Assembly (NCBI GenBank): GCA_029939595.1
Contig: JAOZSQ010000087.1
Span: 1 to 5,965, forward strand
Length of the DNA: 5,965 nucleotides
Reading direction: 5' to 3'
DNA from: EX4572-165 sp002254885
GTDB taxonomy: Archaea; Thermoplasmatota; E2; DHVEG-1
The notes under the pieces are model-generated. The model searched no databases. It saw only the letters and a program-made list of their open reading frames with translations, and had not been told where the DNA came from. Both the position numbers and the translations under genes were made by a program. Shown piece after piece: positions 1 through 5,262 of the stretch. The stretch's first letter is position 1. Each line of letters begins with the position of its first letter.

Positions 1-1
1 T

Positions 2-76
2 CATGCAATATTTAATGATGATGAGCCACATGAAGAAGGTTTGATTGTTGGTTTAATAAAATCATTTTTCAAATAA
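2..76 (+). CDS. 3' end of an unidentified upstream gene (partial)
   Basis: An open frame enters from the left edge and stops at TAA 74-76. The visible 24 residues end in GLIVGLIKSFFK, an acidic stretch (NDDEPHEE) followed by a short hydrophobic/basic tail. The piece is too short to assign a family. It reads toward the integrase, and an inverted repeat begins immediately after its stop. Whether it belongs to the mobile element or to the host flank cannot be decided here; an open frame of this length could also occur by chance. Confidence 0.35.
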   Translation, partial: HAIFNDDEPHEEGLIVGLIKSFFK

Positions 77-99
77 AACCTGTTACACAATGGCAGGTT
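77..99 (+). repeat. Small inverted repeat after the upstream stop codon
   Basis: AACCTG (77-82) and CAGGTT (94-99) form a perfect 6-bp inverted repeat with an 11-nt loop directly after the TAA of the upstream frame. It could fold as a 3' hairpin of that transcript. Its internal TGTTACACAATGG (81-93) resembles TGTTGCACAAAGG in the larger palindrome at 219-231, so it may instead be a binding site for the same protein. No long T-run follows, which argues against a bacterial-type terminator. Confidence 0.4.
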
Positions 100-183
100 A
101 ACTTTATATACTATGAATAATTAATGAAAACAGGGAAAAAACGTGTTAGAAAATAAAGGGACGCAACTGTTATAATAACAATA

Positions 184-238
184 TATTTAACCTTTGTATA
201 CTATTCCCGACACGGGCATGTTGCACAAAGGTTAAATA
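184..238. promoter_or_regulatory. Nested palindrome upstream of the integrase (candidate operator or att site)
   Basis: TATTTAACCTTTGT (184-197) and ACAAAGGTTAAATA (225-238) are perfect 14-bp inverted arms. Inside, CCCG-ACA-CGGG (206-216) is a second small dyad with exactly the same centre, base 211. Several intervening positions also pair or wobble, so transcribed RNA could form one long imperfect hairpin. The right arm contains TTAAATA, a candidate TATA box for the integrase, so a protein bound here would cover that promoter. An attachment-site role is the main alternative, because attP commonly lies beside the integrase gene. Confidence 0.6.
232..238 (+). promoter_or_regulatory. Candidate TATA box of the integrase gene
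   Basis: GTTAAATA lies about 34 bases before the integrase ATG, so initiation about 25 bases downstream would give a leader of about 10 bases. The integrase start lacks a clear Shine-Dalgarno sequence, which fits a short-leader archaeal mRNA. The box overlaps the right arm of the palindrome. Confidence 0.35.
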
Positions 239-271
239 CCGAGGGACGCTATCTGTTAATGGGTTGTTTGA

Positions 272-1519
272 ATGGCAAGAACAGATAATGGGAATAGATC
301 CCAAGAAAAAAGATTAGAAATGGCATTAGCCCATTTAGAAAGAGCAGATATTAACCCAACAAACAAAAAAATCATATATTCTTTTATTGATGAATTACGA
401 GCCGAAGGAATCACAAAAGTACGACAGGCAAAATACATATATCACATAGTAAAAATCTCAGAGAGGGTAAAAAACAAGGATTTTCATAAATTAACAACAG
501 ACGATATAAAACGATTAATTGGAGATATTAACAATACTGATTTTTCAGAATGGACCAAGAGAGATTATCGAATTGTAACAAAAAGATTAATGAAATTTGT
601 AAAACAATTAGAGGGAAAACGATTTTTTAAGGGAAGGTATCCACTAGAAGTTGAATGGATCAACACATCAATGAAGAAAACAAAAAAGAAACTTCCAAAA
701 GAACTATTATCGATTGATGATGTAAAACTACTAGCTGAAAAAACTTTTAATCTAAGAGATAAAGCCTTTATCCTTTTCTTATATGAGACTGGTTGCAGGA
801 TTGGAGAGGCCTTTAATATCAAAATCAAGGATATTGACTCAGATGAATATGGTGCTAGAATAACATTAATGGGAAAAACAGGAGCAAGAAAAATAAGAAT
901 CATTGCAAGTGCCCCTGCAGTGAGCAACTGGGTTAAACATCATCCTATTCAAAATGATAAAAATGTTTGGTTATTCTGTTCAATTAATCATTCAAGTTTA
1001 GGCAATCAAGGAGAATATGCCTATTACAATAAACTATTAAGAGAAGCAAGAAAGAGAACGAATATAACAAAACCTGTAAACCCGCATCATTTTCGCCATA
1101 GTAGAGCAACAGAACTCGCAAAGAAACTAACTGAGGCTCAACTATGTGCATATATGGGATGGGTTCCTGGTAGTAAAGAAGCTGCAACATATGTTCATCT
1201 TTCTGGAAGAGACACCGATAATGCAATACTCGCCCTTCATGGACTTCATGAGGAAGAAACAGAAAAAGATAACTTTACACCAATTGAATGTCCAAGATGT
1301 AGCCTTAAAAATGAGCCTGGTGCAAAATTCTGTAGTGGATGCAGTCTAGGTCTAGATGAAAAAAGCATTATAGAGTTTGATCAACAAAAAGAAAGAGAAC
1401 AATTGCTTGGTGGAACTGCGATGGATGAATTATTAAAAAATCCTGAAATGGAAAAATATATTGGAAACATGGTAACTAAGCAAGTGCAAGAATTAATTAA
1501 GAAACAAAAGAAGAAATAA
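272..1519 (+). CDS. Tyrosine recombinase (integrase) with C-terminal zinc ribbon
   Basis: Site-specific DNA integrase of the tyrosine recombinase (phage integrase) family, 415 residues, cutting and rejoining DNA through a 3'-phosphotyrosine. Residues about 10-130 form the helical SAM-like core-binding domain. The catalytic domain follows with R176 (YETGCRIGEA), K202 in the beta-hairpin (MGKTGARK), H272-H-F-R275 (the HxxR box), W297 (MGW, replacing the third His) and nucleophile Y307 in TYVHLSGRD. The set is complete, so the enzyme should be active. Residues 340-357 (CPRC-x10-CSGC) are a zinc ribbon, followed by a charged tail ending KKQKKK; this C-terminal arrangement occurs in archaeal integrases. 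The start is secure: TGA immediately precedes the ATG in frame. No Shine-Dalgarno is evident. The 3' end faces the leftward RHH gene six bases away. The palindrome upstream is the likely control or recombination site. Confidence 0.95.
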   Translation: MARTDNGNRSQEKRLEMALAHLERADINPTNKKIIYSFIDELRAEGITKVRQAKYIYHIVKISERVKNKDFHKLTTDDIKRLIGDINNTDFSEWTKRDYRIVTKRLMKFVKQLEGKRFFKGRYPLEVEWINTSMKKTKKKLPKELLSIDDVKLLAEKTFNLRDKAFILFLYETGCRIGEAFNIKIKDIDSDEYGARITLMGKTGARKIRIIASAPAVSNWVKHHPIQNDKNVWLFCSINHSSLGNQGEYAYYNKLLREARKRTNITKPVNPHHFRHSRATELAKKLTEAQLCAYMGWVPGSKEAATYVHLSGRDTDNAILALHGLHEEETEKDNFTPIECPRCSLKNEPGAKFCSGCSLGLDEKSIIEFDQQKEREQLLGGTAMDELLKNPEMEKYIGNMVTKQVQELIKKQKKK

Positions 1520-1525
1520 AGAATA

Positions 1526-1861
1526 TTAAATTCCTAAGATTTTATTTTTTACTTCCTTTTGTTTATTTATTGCATCTCGGTAAAAACTATTTTCCCTCTG
1601 GTAAGTCATACTAGAACTAAGATATTTTGCATGGAAAAAAGCATTCATTCTATATTCTCTCATCAGATCTTTAAAAAAGATTTTACCTTGATCATTTAAA
1701 CCCTTTGATAATGTTGCAAATTCGACTTCTTTATCAATAGCTTTTTGAAAAAATTCGCTTCTATTTCGATATTTAAGACTATTATCTTTTTTTAATTTAT
1801 CAATTTCTTCCACCTGAATACTGTTTAATTTAACTGTTGTCCACCTATTTGATGTTGTCAT
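1526..1861 (-). CDS. Ribbon-helix-helix DNA-binding protein with C-terminal helical extension
   Basis: A 111-residue protein. The start is the ATG at 1861-1859 because it has an archaeal AGGTGA ribosome binding site (plus-strand TCACCT 1866-1871) four bases upstream; the frame stays open to 1966, but that longer version would overlap the divergent gene and add an unlikely hydrophobic leader. Residues 7-47 fit an RHH (Arc/MetJ/CopG-like) domain: beta strand WTTVKLN, helix VEEIDKLKK, then YRNRSEFFQKAIDKEVE as the second helix. The remaining ~60 residues are charged and probably helical, of unknown role. It closely resembles the 53-residue RHH protein transcribed away from it (shared TTVK[LI], ID.K, YRNR[ST]), suggesting paralogues. 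It likely acts as a dimeric transcription repressor; targets are inferred to include the intergenic repeats. Confidence 0.8.
   Translation of the reverse strand: MTTSNRWTTVKLNSIQVEEIDKLKKDNSLKYRNRSEFFQKAIDKEVEFATLSKGLNDQGKIFFKDLMREYRMNAFFHAKYLSSSMTYQRENSFYRDAINKQKEVKNKILGI
1540..1552 (+). terminator. Possible T-tract terminator of the integrase transcript
   Basis: A T-rich run (TTTTATTTTTTA) begins about 20 bases after the integrase stop, inside the 3' end of the convergent gene. Archaeal RNA polymerase can terminate at oligo-T tracts without a hairpin. No stem-loop is seen here. Confidence 0.3.
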
Positions 1862-1865
1862 TTTT

Positions 1866-1871
1866 TCACCT
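1866..1871 (-). promoter_or_regulatory. Ribosome binding site fixing the start of the leftward RHH gene
   Basis: On the minus strand AGGTGA lies four bases before the ATG, matching the anti-Shine-Dalgarno of archaeal 16S rRNA. It decides for the 111-residue start over the 146-residue open frame. Confidence 0.75.
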
Positions 1872-1880
1872 TTAATATTA

Positions 1881-1899
1881 GTAAACCAGTTGTAAACCA
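1881..1899. promoter_or_regulatory. Tandem GTAAACCA repeats, 11-bp phase (candidate RHH operator)
   Basis: GTAAACCA occurs at 1881-1888 and 1892-1899, a start-to-start distance of 11 bp, so both copies face the same side of the helix. RHH dimers typically bind short repeats spaced about one turn apart. The site lies between two divergent RHH genes and about where the leftward transcript should begin, so autoregulation by one or both proteins is the natural reading. This is inferred from position and geometry only. Confidence 0.5.
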
Positions 1900-1907
1900 A
1901 TTTAACA

Positions 1908-1925
1908 CATAAATATACTAATATG
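1908..1925. promoter_or_regulatory. Divergent AT-rich promoter core
   Basis: TAAATATA (1910-1917) reads as a TATA box on the plus strand and TATATTTA on the minus strand. Rightward initiation about 25 bases on would fall near 1940, giving the 1948 gene a nearly leaderless mRNA, consistent with its lack of a Shine-Dalgarno. Leftward initiation would fall in the GTAAACCA repeats. A second box-like TATATAAT (1933-1940) is too close to the 1948 start to serve it. Confidence 0.4.
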
Positions 1926-1947
1926 GATACGGTATATAATACTATGC

Positions 1948-2109
1948 ATGGAAAAAGATTATACAACGGTCAAAATCCGTAAAGATATTTGTGCTACGAT
2001 TGATAAAATAATTAGGGAGAAAAAAAATCTTTTTTACAGGAATAGAACTGATTATTTGCATGATGCATTGAGACAACATACAAAATTCATATTGGAGGGA
2101 AATCAATGA
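1948..2109 (+). CDS. Small ribbon-helix-helix regulator (53 aa)
   Basis: A compact RHH protein. Residues 5-11 (YTTVKIR) form the DNA-contacting beta strand, residues 13-27 the first helix (ICATIDKIIREKK), and YRNRTDYLHDALRQH the second, with the YRNR[ST] turn seen also in the divergent 111-residue protein. It has almost nothing beyond the fold, like minimal Arc/CopG repressors. The ATG at 1948 has no Shine-Dalgarno, consistent with a leaderless transcript. The other nearby ATG (1944) runs into a stop within 13 codons. Its stop overlaps the next gene (ATGA at 2106-2109), so it heads the operon leading to the primase-helicase and may control it. Confidence 0.75.
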   Translation: MEKDYTTVKIRKDICATIDKIIREKKNLFYRNRTDYLHDALRQHTKFILEGNQ

Positions 2110-2231
2110 ATATTCTTGAATGCAAGGATTATGATGATTTCAAAAATCGATCCGGAATGCAAGGAAAACAAGCCATAAATTTTTTGTTAGATCAATTAAC
2201 AGAATTAAAAAAACAACAGGAGAAAACCTGA
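2106..2231 (+). CDS. Small unknown protein (41 aa), second in operon
   Basis: I do not recognise this protein. The start overlaps the RHH stop by four bases (ATGA) and is preceded by a strong GGAGGG (2094-2099) at six bases spacing, which makes translation likely. The sequence is charged, with a predicted amphipathic helix at about 20-39 (GKQAINFLLDQLTELKKQQE) that could mediate oligomerisation. There is no signal peptide, membrane segment or metal motif; it contains one Cys (residue 6). Confidence 0.6.
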   Translation: MNILECKDYDDFKNRSGMQGKQAINFLLDQLTELKKQQEKT

Positions 2232-2254
2232 TTTTATAGGGGGAATTAATAGAG

Positions 2255-2416
2255 ATGACAGATAAGGAATTTAAAATAGTTTTTAGAGATGGTGAATACG
2301 ATAAGGTCGTAAATGGAACTATAGATGACTCCGATCCTGATTTTATCAAAGTAAATGCATATGATGGAATCATCTTCATAAACAAAAAACATGTAATATT
2401 CATGAGGGAAAAGTGA
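2255..2416 (+). CDS. Small beta-rich protein, possibly SH3/Sm-like (53 aa)
   Basis: No firm family call. The pattern of alternating hydrophobic residues (FKIVFRDG, KVVNGTIDD, FIKVNAYDG, IIFINKKHVIFMRE) suggests four or five beta strands ending in an INKKHVIFMR strand, like small Sm/Hfq or SH3-type barrels that place a basic edge on nucleic acid. GGGGG at 2239-2243 lies 11 bases upstream, a longish ribosome binding spacing. The gap to the preceding stop is 23 bases. A nucleic-acid role is inference from the fold impression and the neighbourhood of a primase gene. Confidence 0.6.
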   Translation: MTDKEFKIVFRDGEYDKVVNGTIDDSDPDFIKVNAYDGIIFINKKHVIFMREK

Positions 2417-2420
2417 GATC

Positions 2421-2546
2421 ATGCAGACTACACTTTTTCATTTTAGTTTTCGGAATTTTTTAATTTGTGATTTTTGGGATATAAAATTATTCTTTACAGA
2501 AAATGATGATTGGGATATATTATCCTTTGAAAGGAGAAAACTATGA
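2421..2546 (+). CDS. Doubtful ORF (41 aa), may be non-coding spacer
   Basis: The frame starts four bases after the preceding stop and ends in an ATGA overlap with the next gene, as expected of an operon member. Against it, the product is Phe-rich and of unbiased composition, the DNA carries several T-tracts (2434-2461) and a good TATA-like TATAAAAT (2480-2487), and only a weak GTGA-type ribosome site precedes it. It may instead be an intergenic stretch with a terminator followed by a promoter. No domain is visible. Confidence 0.3.
   Translation: MQTTLFHFSFRNFLICDFWDIKLFFTENDDWDILSFERRKL
2434..2487 (+). promoter_or_regulatory. T-tracts followed by a TATA box: possible internal terminator and promoter
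   Basis: Four T-runs (2434-2438, 2441-2444, 2447-2450, 2456-2461) could end transcription from the 1948 promoter. TATAAAAT at 2480-2487, preceded by purine-rich GGGA as in a BRE, could start a new transcript near 2510, just before the AGGAG of the gene at 2543. If so, the primase-helicase has its own promoter. Note that TGGGATATA is repeated at 2475-2483 and 2511-2519. Confidence 0.4.
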
Positions 2547-2686
2547 ACGATTTTGATTTTGATGAAACCTGTATTCATAATCAAAATGGGATATGCCTTA
2601 AAGGCCTTCTATGGGATTGCAAAACCGATAACACAGTCTGCGGATCATATGAAAAACGGGGGATTGGGTTAGATGACTGGATGTAA
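2543..2686 (+). CDS. Small four-cysteine protein, probable zinc binder (47 aa)
   Basis: Residues 10, 18, 26 and 33 are cysteines in the order C-x7-C-x7-C-x6-C (CIHNQNGIC then CKTDNTVC), with a His at 12. Four regularly spaced Cys in 24 residues suggest a small zinc-binding module. The N-terminus is acidic (NDFDFDE). AAGGAG lies seven bases upstream of the ATG, a good ribosome site. The 3' end overlaps the primase-helicase start by 14 bases, so the two are probably translationally coupled and expressed in proportion. I do not recognise the family; a DNA-replication accessory role is inferred only from the coupling. Confidence 0.65.
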   Translation: MNDFDFDETCIHNQNGICLKGLLWDCKTDNTVCGSYEKRGIGLDDWM

Positions 2687-5039
2687 AACAACAATTCCTG
2701 ATAATATCATTTGGCTATATCATGAACAAGGATTCAGCATCCTGCCACTTGGAAAAAACAATAAAAACGATCTGAAAGCACCAAGTATTGAATCATGGAA
2801 AGAATATCATCAAAGGCAACCAACAAAAGATGAAATACAACAATGGATACATCAAGGACTATTCAAAAACATAGGAATAATATGTGGTCATGTTTCCAAT
2901 AATCTTGTAGTAATTGACATTGATGATGAAACAATACCTAAAACAATTGGTATTAATCTAAATAAAATCAATGAGACCGGCTCATGGGTTGTAAAAACTG
3001 GAAAAGGATACCATATATATTGCAGACATCACAGTAATCCAGGAGGCATAAAAAAGCCTCTTAAATATAAAATTGAATACCGAGCAAACCGGGGTTATGT
3101 TGTTGCACCACCAAGTATTCATCCCAATGGTAAACAATATACTTTTTTTCATACCAATATTGATAAATTACCTCTTTTGGAAGAAAAAGATGTTAAAAGT
3201 ATTTTTCAGGCTTTGAAAGATAAAATAGGTAAAGCATGGAATATAACAGAAAACAAACCCAGCGATGTCAAACAATATGACAGCAGTCTAAATAATAATG
3301 GATACCCTAAATGTGTGGATATTGCATTAAACACAGTCACCAAACACCCAATGAGATACTATACACTATATGGTATAGCATCAGCATTTTATTTTAATAA
3401 GATACCCAAAGACATGGCAATGCAGCGGATCAAAAAATTCAATATGGAAAAATGCAGTCCACCACATGAAAACCGAATTGTTGAACAATCAATACATGGA
3501 GCATATCAGCAAGGTGCTAAACGGTATGGTTGCGAATTCTGGATTGATGATGCAGGTTTATGCCCATATGAAAACATAGATCAATGCCCACATGGACACA
3601 AAAAAATAAAAAGAGAACTAGCAAAACAATATAAAATATATAATTACAGTGAAAAAACAAACCCTGATACAAATGAAAAATATTATGTAAAATCAGGAGT
3701 CACATATCCCAAGCTAGGAGAACTTATATTAAATGAATATGATTATAATTTCATAACATTAAACGACACCAAAGAAATTTATTATTATAATGGCGGGAAA
3801 TATCTTCCAAAGGGATCAAACATTATTCGTAATATCTCCGAAGATTTTATGGAGGAACTCACAAGCAAACATGGAAAAAATGAGGTTGTCGATTACATCC
3901 AGGATAAACATTATGTTGATCGTGATATTTTCAATGCACCAATACATTTAATAAATCTAAAAAATGGCATATATAACCTAAGAACCAAAAAACTGATACC
4001 ACACAACCCAAAATATGTTTTTATCAATGAAATACCTGTTGAATATGATGAAGGTGCAGATTGCCCAAAGATCAAACAATTTCTTTCAGAAGTAGTTGAA
4101 GAAAAAAATATCCCATGTTTACAGGAATTTATCGGGTATTGTCTCTATAGAGGGATGCCAATACATAAAGCATTCATGTTTCTTGGTGCAGGAAAAAACG
4201 GAAAAAGCACAGTCATAAACCTAATAACAAAATTCCTTGGAAGAAACAATATTTCAAACAAGGGACTGCAACAACTAACAATTGATAGGTTTGCAAAGGC
4301 CCAACTATTTGGAAAGCTTGTTAATGCAGCAGCAGACATCAGCAGTGCAGCATTAGGACAAACAGGGACATTTAAAGAATTGACCGGTGGAGACTATGTT
4401 GATGCTGAAAAGAAATTCATGGAAAGCTTTGAATTTCAAAACTATGCAAAAATGCTTTTTTCAGCTAATACACTTCCAAAGACCAAAGATGACAGTTTCG
4501 CATTTTATCGCAGATGGATACTAATCAATTTTCCATTTACCTTTGATGGAAAAGATTGTGATCCATTCATACTTGAAAAAATATCAACACCAAATGAATT
4601 AAGCGGTTTATTCAACTGGGCTATTGAAGGACTTCTAAGGCTTTTAAAAAATAATGATTTTACATATGAAAAAACAGTTGAAGAAACCCGTGAACAATAC
4701 AAGACACTTAGTGACCCTGTATTTGCATTTGTACAAAAAAAGATTACAGCATCAGATAAATATCTTGAAAAAGGTGAGGTATATCGAAAGTTTTCAATTT
4801 GGTGCAAGGAAAATGATCTTCCAGCTACACCTAAAAATATGTTTACTCAGGATCTAGGAAAACATATACCTGGCATGAAACCTGGAAAAATAAGAATTGC
4901 TGGAACACCAACTCCAGTGTATAATTACATTTCTTGGCAAAAAGAAGAGGAAAATAATGGAAGTATTGGGGAAGATGAAAATATTGATGTAACGTCATTC
5001 AACCCGGAACACCCCGCCCAACAGGAGAGATTACCATGA
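2673..5039 (+). CDS. Replication protein: AEP primase-polymerase fused to D5-type SF3 helicase
   Basis: A 788-residue multidomain initiator, close in size to phage P4 alpha. Residues about 10-180 are a prim-pol (archaeo-eukaryotic primase) domain: GFSILPL near the start, K-x-P-x5-W, NIGIICG, the metal-binding VIDID (D82, D84), GKGYHIY (H114) and the family's VVAPPSIHPNG. Residues about 210-310 look like a primase C-terminal linker with C287, C297, C305 and H307/H309 as possible metal ligands. Residues about 350-490 correspond to the D5 N-terminal region. The SF3 ATPase has Walker A GAGKNGKST (505-513), Walker B-like NAAADI (D555), motif C LFSANTLPK (N599) and the arginine finger FYRRW (R613/R614). 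A Pox_D5-like winged-helix region (VYRKFSIWCKEN) ends the protein. It should unwind and prime DNA at the element's origin; iterons begin inside its last codons, encoding NPEHP. GGGGGATTGGG precedes the ATG. Confidence 0.93.
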   Translation: MTGCKTTIPDNIIWLYHEQGFSILPLGKNNKNDLKAPSIESWKEYHQRQPTKDEIQQWIHQGLFKNIGIICGHVSNNLVVIDIDDETIPKTIGINLNKINETGSWVVKTGKGYHIYCRHHSNPGGIKKPLKYKIEYRANRGYVVAPPSIHPNGKQYTFFHTNIDKLPLLEEKDVKSIFQALKDKIGKAWNITENKPSDVKQYDSSLNNNGYPKCVDIALNTVTKHPMRYYTLYGIASAFYFNKIPKDMAMQRIKKFNMEKCSPPHENRIVEQSIHGAYQQGAKRYGCEFWIDDAGLCPYENIDQCPHGHKKIKRELAKQYKIYNYSEKTNPDTNEKYYVKSGVTYPKLGELILNEYDYNFITLNDTKEIYYYNGGKYLPKGSNIIRNISEDFMEELTSKHGKNEVVDYIQDKHYVDRDIFNAPIHLINLKNGIYNLRTKKLIPHNPKYVFINEIPVEYDEGADCPKIKQFLSEVVEEKNIPCLQEFIGYCLYRGMPIHKAFMFLGAGKNGKSTVINLITKFLGRNNISNKGLQQLTIDRFAKAQLFGKLVNAAADISSAALGQTGTFKELTGGDYVDAEKKFMESFEFQNYAKMLFSANTLPKTKDDSFAFYRRWILINFPFTFDGKDCDPFILEKISTPNELSGLFNWAIEGLLRLLKNNDFTYEKTVEETREQYKTLSDPVFAFVQKKITASDKYLEKGEVYRKFSIWCKENDLPATPKNMFTQDLGKHIPGMKPGKIRIAGTPTPVYNYISWQKEEENNGSIGEDENIDVTSFNPEHPAQQERLP

Positions 5040-5163
5040 AGTGTTCCGGGTGTTCCGGGTTAGTCTCTAGTTTATTATATGAACTACATTTTATTTTTCA
5101 ATGTAAGAACTGGAAAACAACCCGGAACACCCGGAACACTTTGGCCTTCCAACGGGAGAAAAT
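5018..5163 (+). repeat. Imperfect direct repeat CCAAC-R-GGAGA within the origin region
   Basis: CCAACAGGAGAGATT (5018-5032) and CCAACGGGAGAAAAT (5149-5163) match at 12 of 15 bases. They lie in the same orientation between the outer and inner iterons on each side, so they break the mirror symmetry of the array. They could give the origin a direction, or be remnants of duplication. The first copy also supplies a GGAG upstream of the ATG at 5036. Confidence 0.45.
5039..5141. repeat. Perfect 23-bp inverted repeat in the origin
   Basis: Bases 5039-5061 are the exact reverse complement of 5119-5141, each arm being two tandem iterons plus flanking bases, separated by 57 bases. An outer 11-bp pair (5001-5011 with 5168-5178) has the same centre to within one base. 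Single-stranded DNA or RNA could form a long hairpin. The left arm starts at the last base of the primase-helicase stop codon, so the structure would form in the 3' end of its mRNA. Confidence 0.85.
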
Positions 5164-5178
5164 CTGCTGTTCCGGGTT

Positions 5179-5262
5179 CAAATCGATTTTCGTGTTTTTT
5201 CCAATTTTAAGCCTCGAGAGTATAACGTTGCATGTTTTTTTTAAAAAAATTGTAGGTGAATT
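5179..5262 (+). promoter_or_regulatory. AT-rich leader of the third RHH operon
   Basis: This gap between the iterons and the next gene holds a T6 tract (after TCGTG), AGTATAAC near 5219-5226 as a weak TATA candidate, and a striking run of eight T then seven A (5235-5249), just before GGTGA (5255-5259), the archaeal ribosome binding site three bases before the ATG at 5263. The T8A7 block could be a bend, a melting element or a termination signal. Confidence 0.35.

Larger units (their letters stand above)
158..258 (+). repeat. Direct repeat GGGACGC-N-CTGTTA flanking the palindrome
   Basis: GGGACGC followed within two or three bases by CTGTTA occurs at 158-172 and again at 243-257. The two copies bracket the 184-238 inverted repeat. 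The arrangement (direct repeats outside, dyad inside) is compatible with an integrase attachment site or a multi-site operator. Neither role is proven by sequence. Confidence 0.45.
5001..5178. other. Iteron array, candidate replication origin
   Basis: The 9-bp unit GTTCCGGGT (or its complement ACCCGGAAC) occurs six times without mismatch: reverse at 5002-5010, forward tandem at 5043-5051 and 5052-5060, reverse tandem at 5120-5128 and 5129-5137, forward at 5169-5177. The order is nearly mirror-symmetric about base 5090. The 57-base centre (5062-5118) is only about 25% G+C, whereas the iterons are GC-rich. I see no other copies in the window. Clustered, oriented iterons with an AT-rich core beside the gene of a primase-helicase are the hallmark of an origin. 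Initiator binding is inferred. A regulatory role on the downstream operon is the alternative. Confidence 0.75.

Noticed and set aside
565..1226. Open frames opposite the integrase (120 and 80 residues, minus strand)
   Set aside because: Shadows of a clear integrase coding region, with no ribosome site or recognisable domain.
1862..1966. N-terminal extension of the leftward RHH gene to 146 residues
   Set aside because: It would overlap the start of the divergent RHH gene, run through the promoter and operator-like repeats, and ignore the well-placed AGGTGA before the internal ATG.
4145..4857. Open frames inside the helicase domain on both strands (64, 100 and 67 residues)
   Set aside because: They overlap conserved helicase motifs in the main frame and show no domain of their own.
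5171..5187. tRNA T-arm-like string CCGGGTTCAAATC, suggesting an att site in a tRNA gene
   Set aside because: The 3' half of the T-stem does not pair (CGATT after the loop) and no acceptor or anticodon arms surround it. It arises from the last iteron followed by TTCAAATC.
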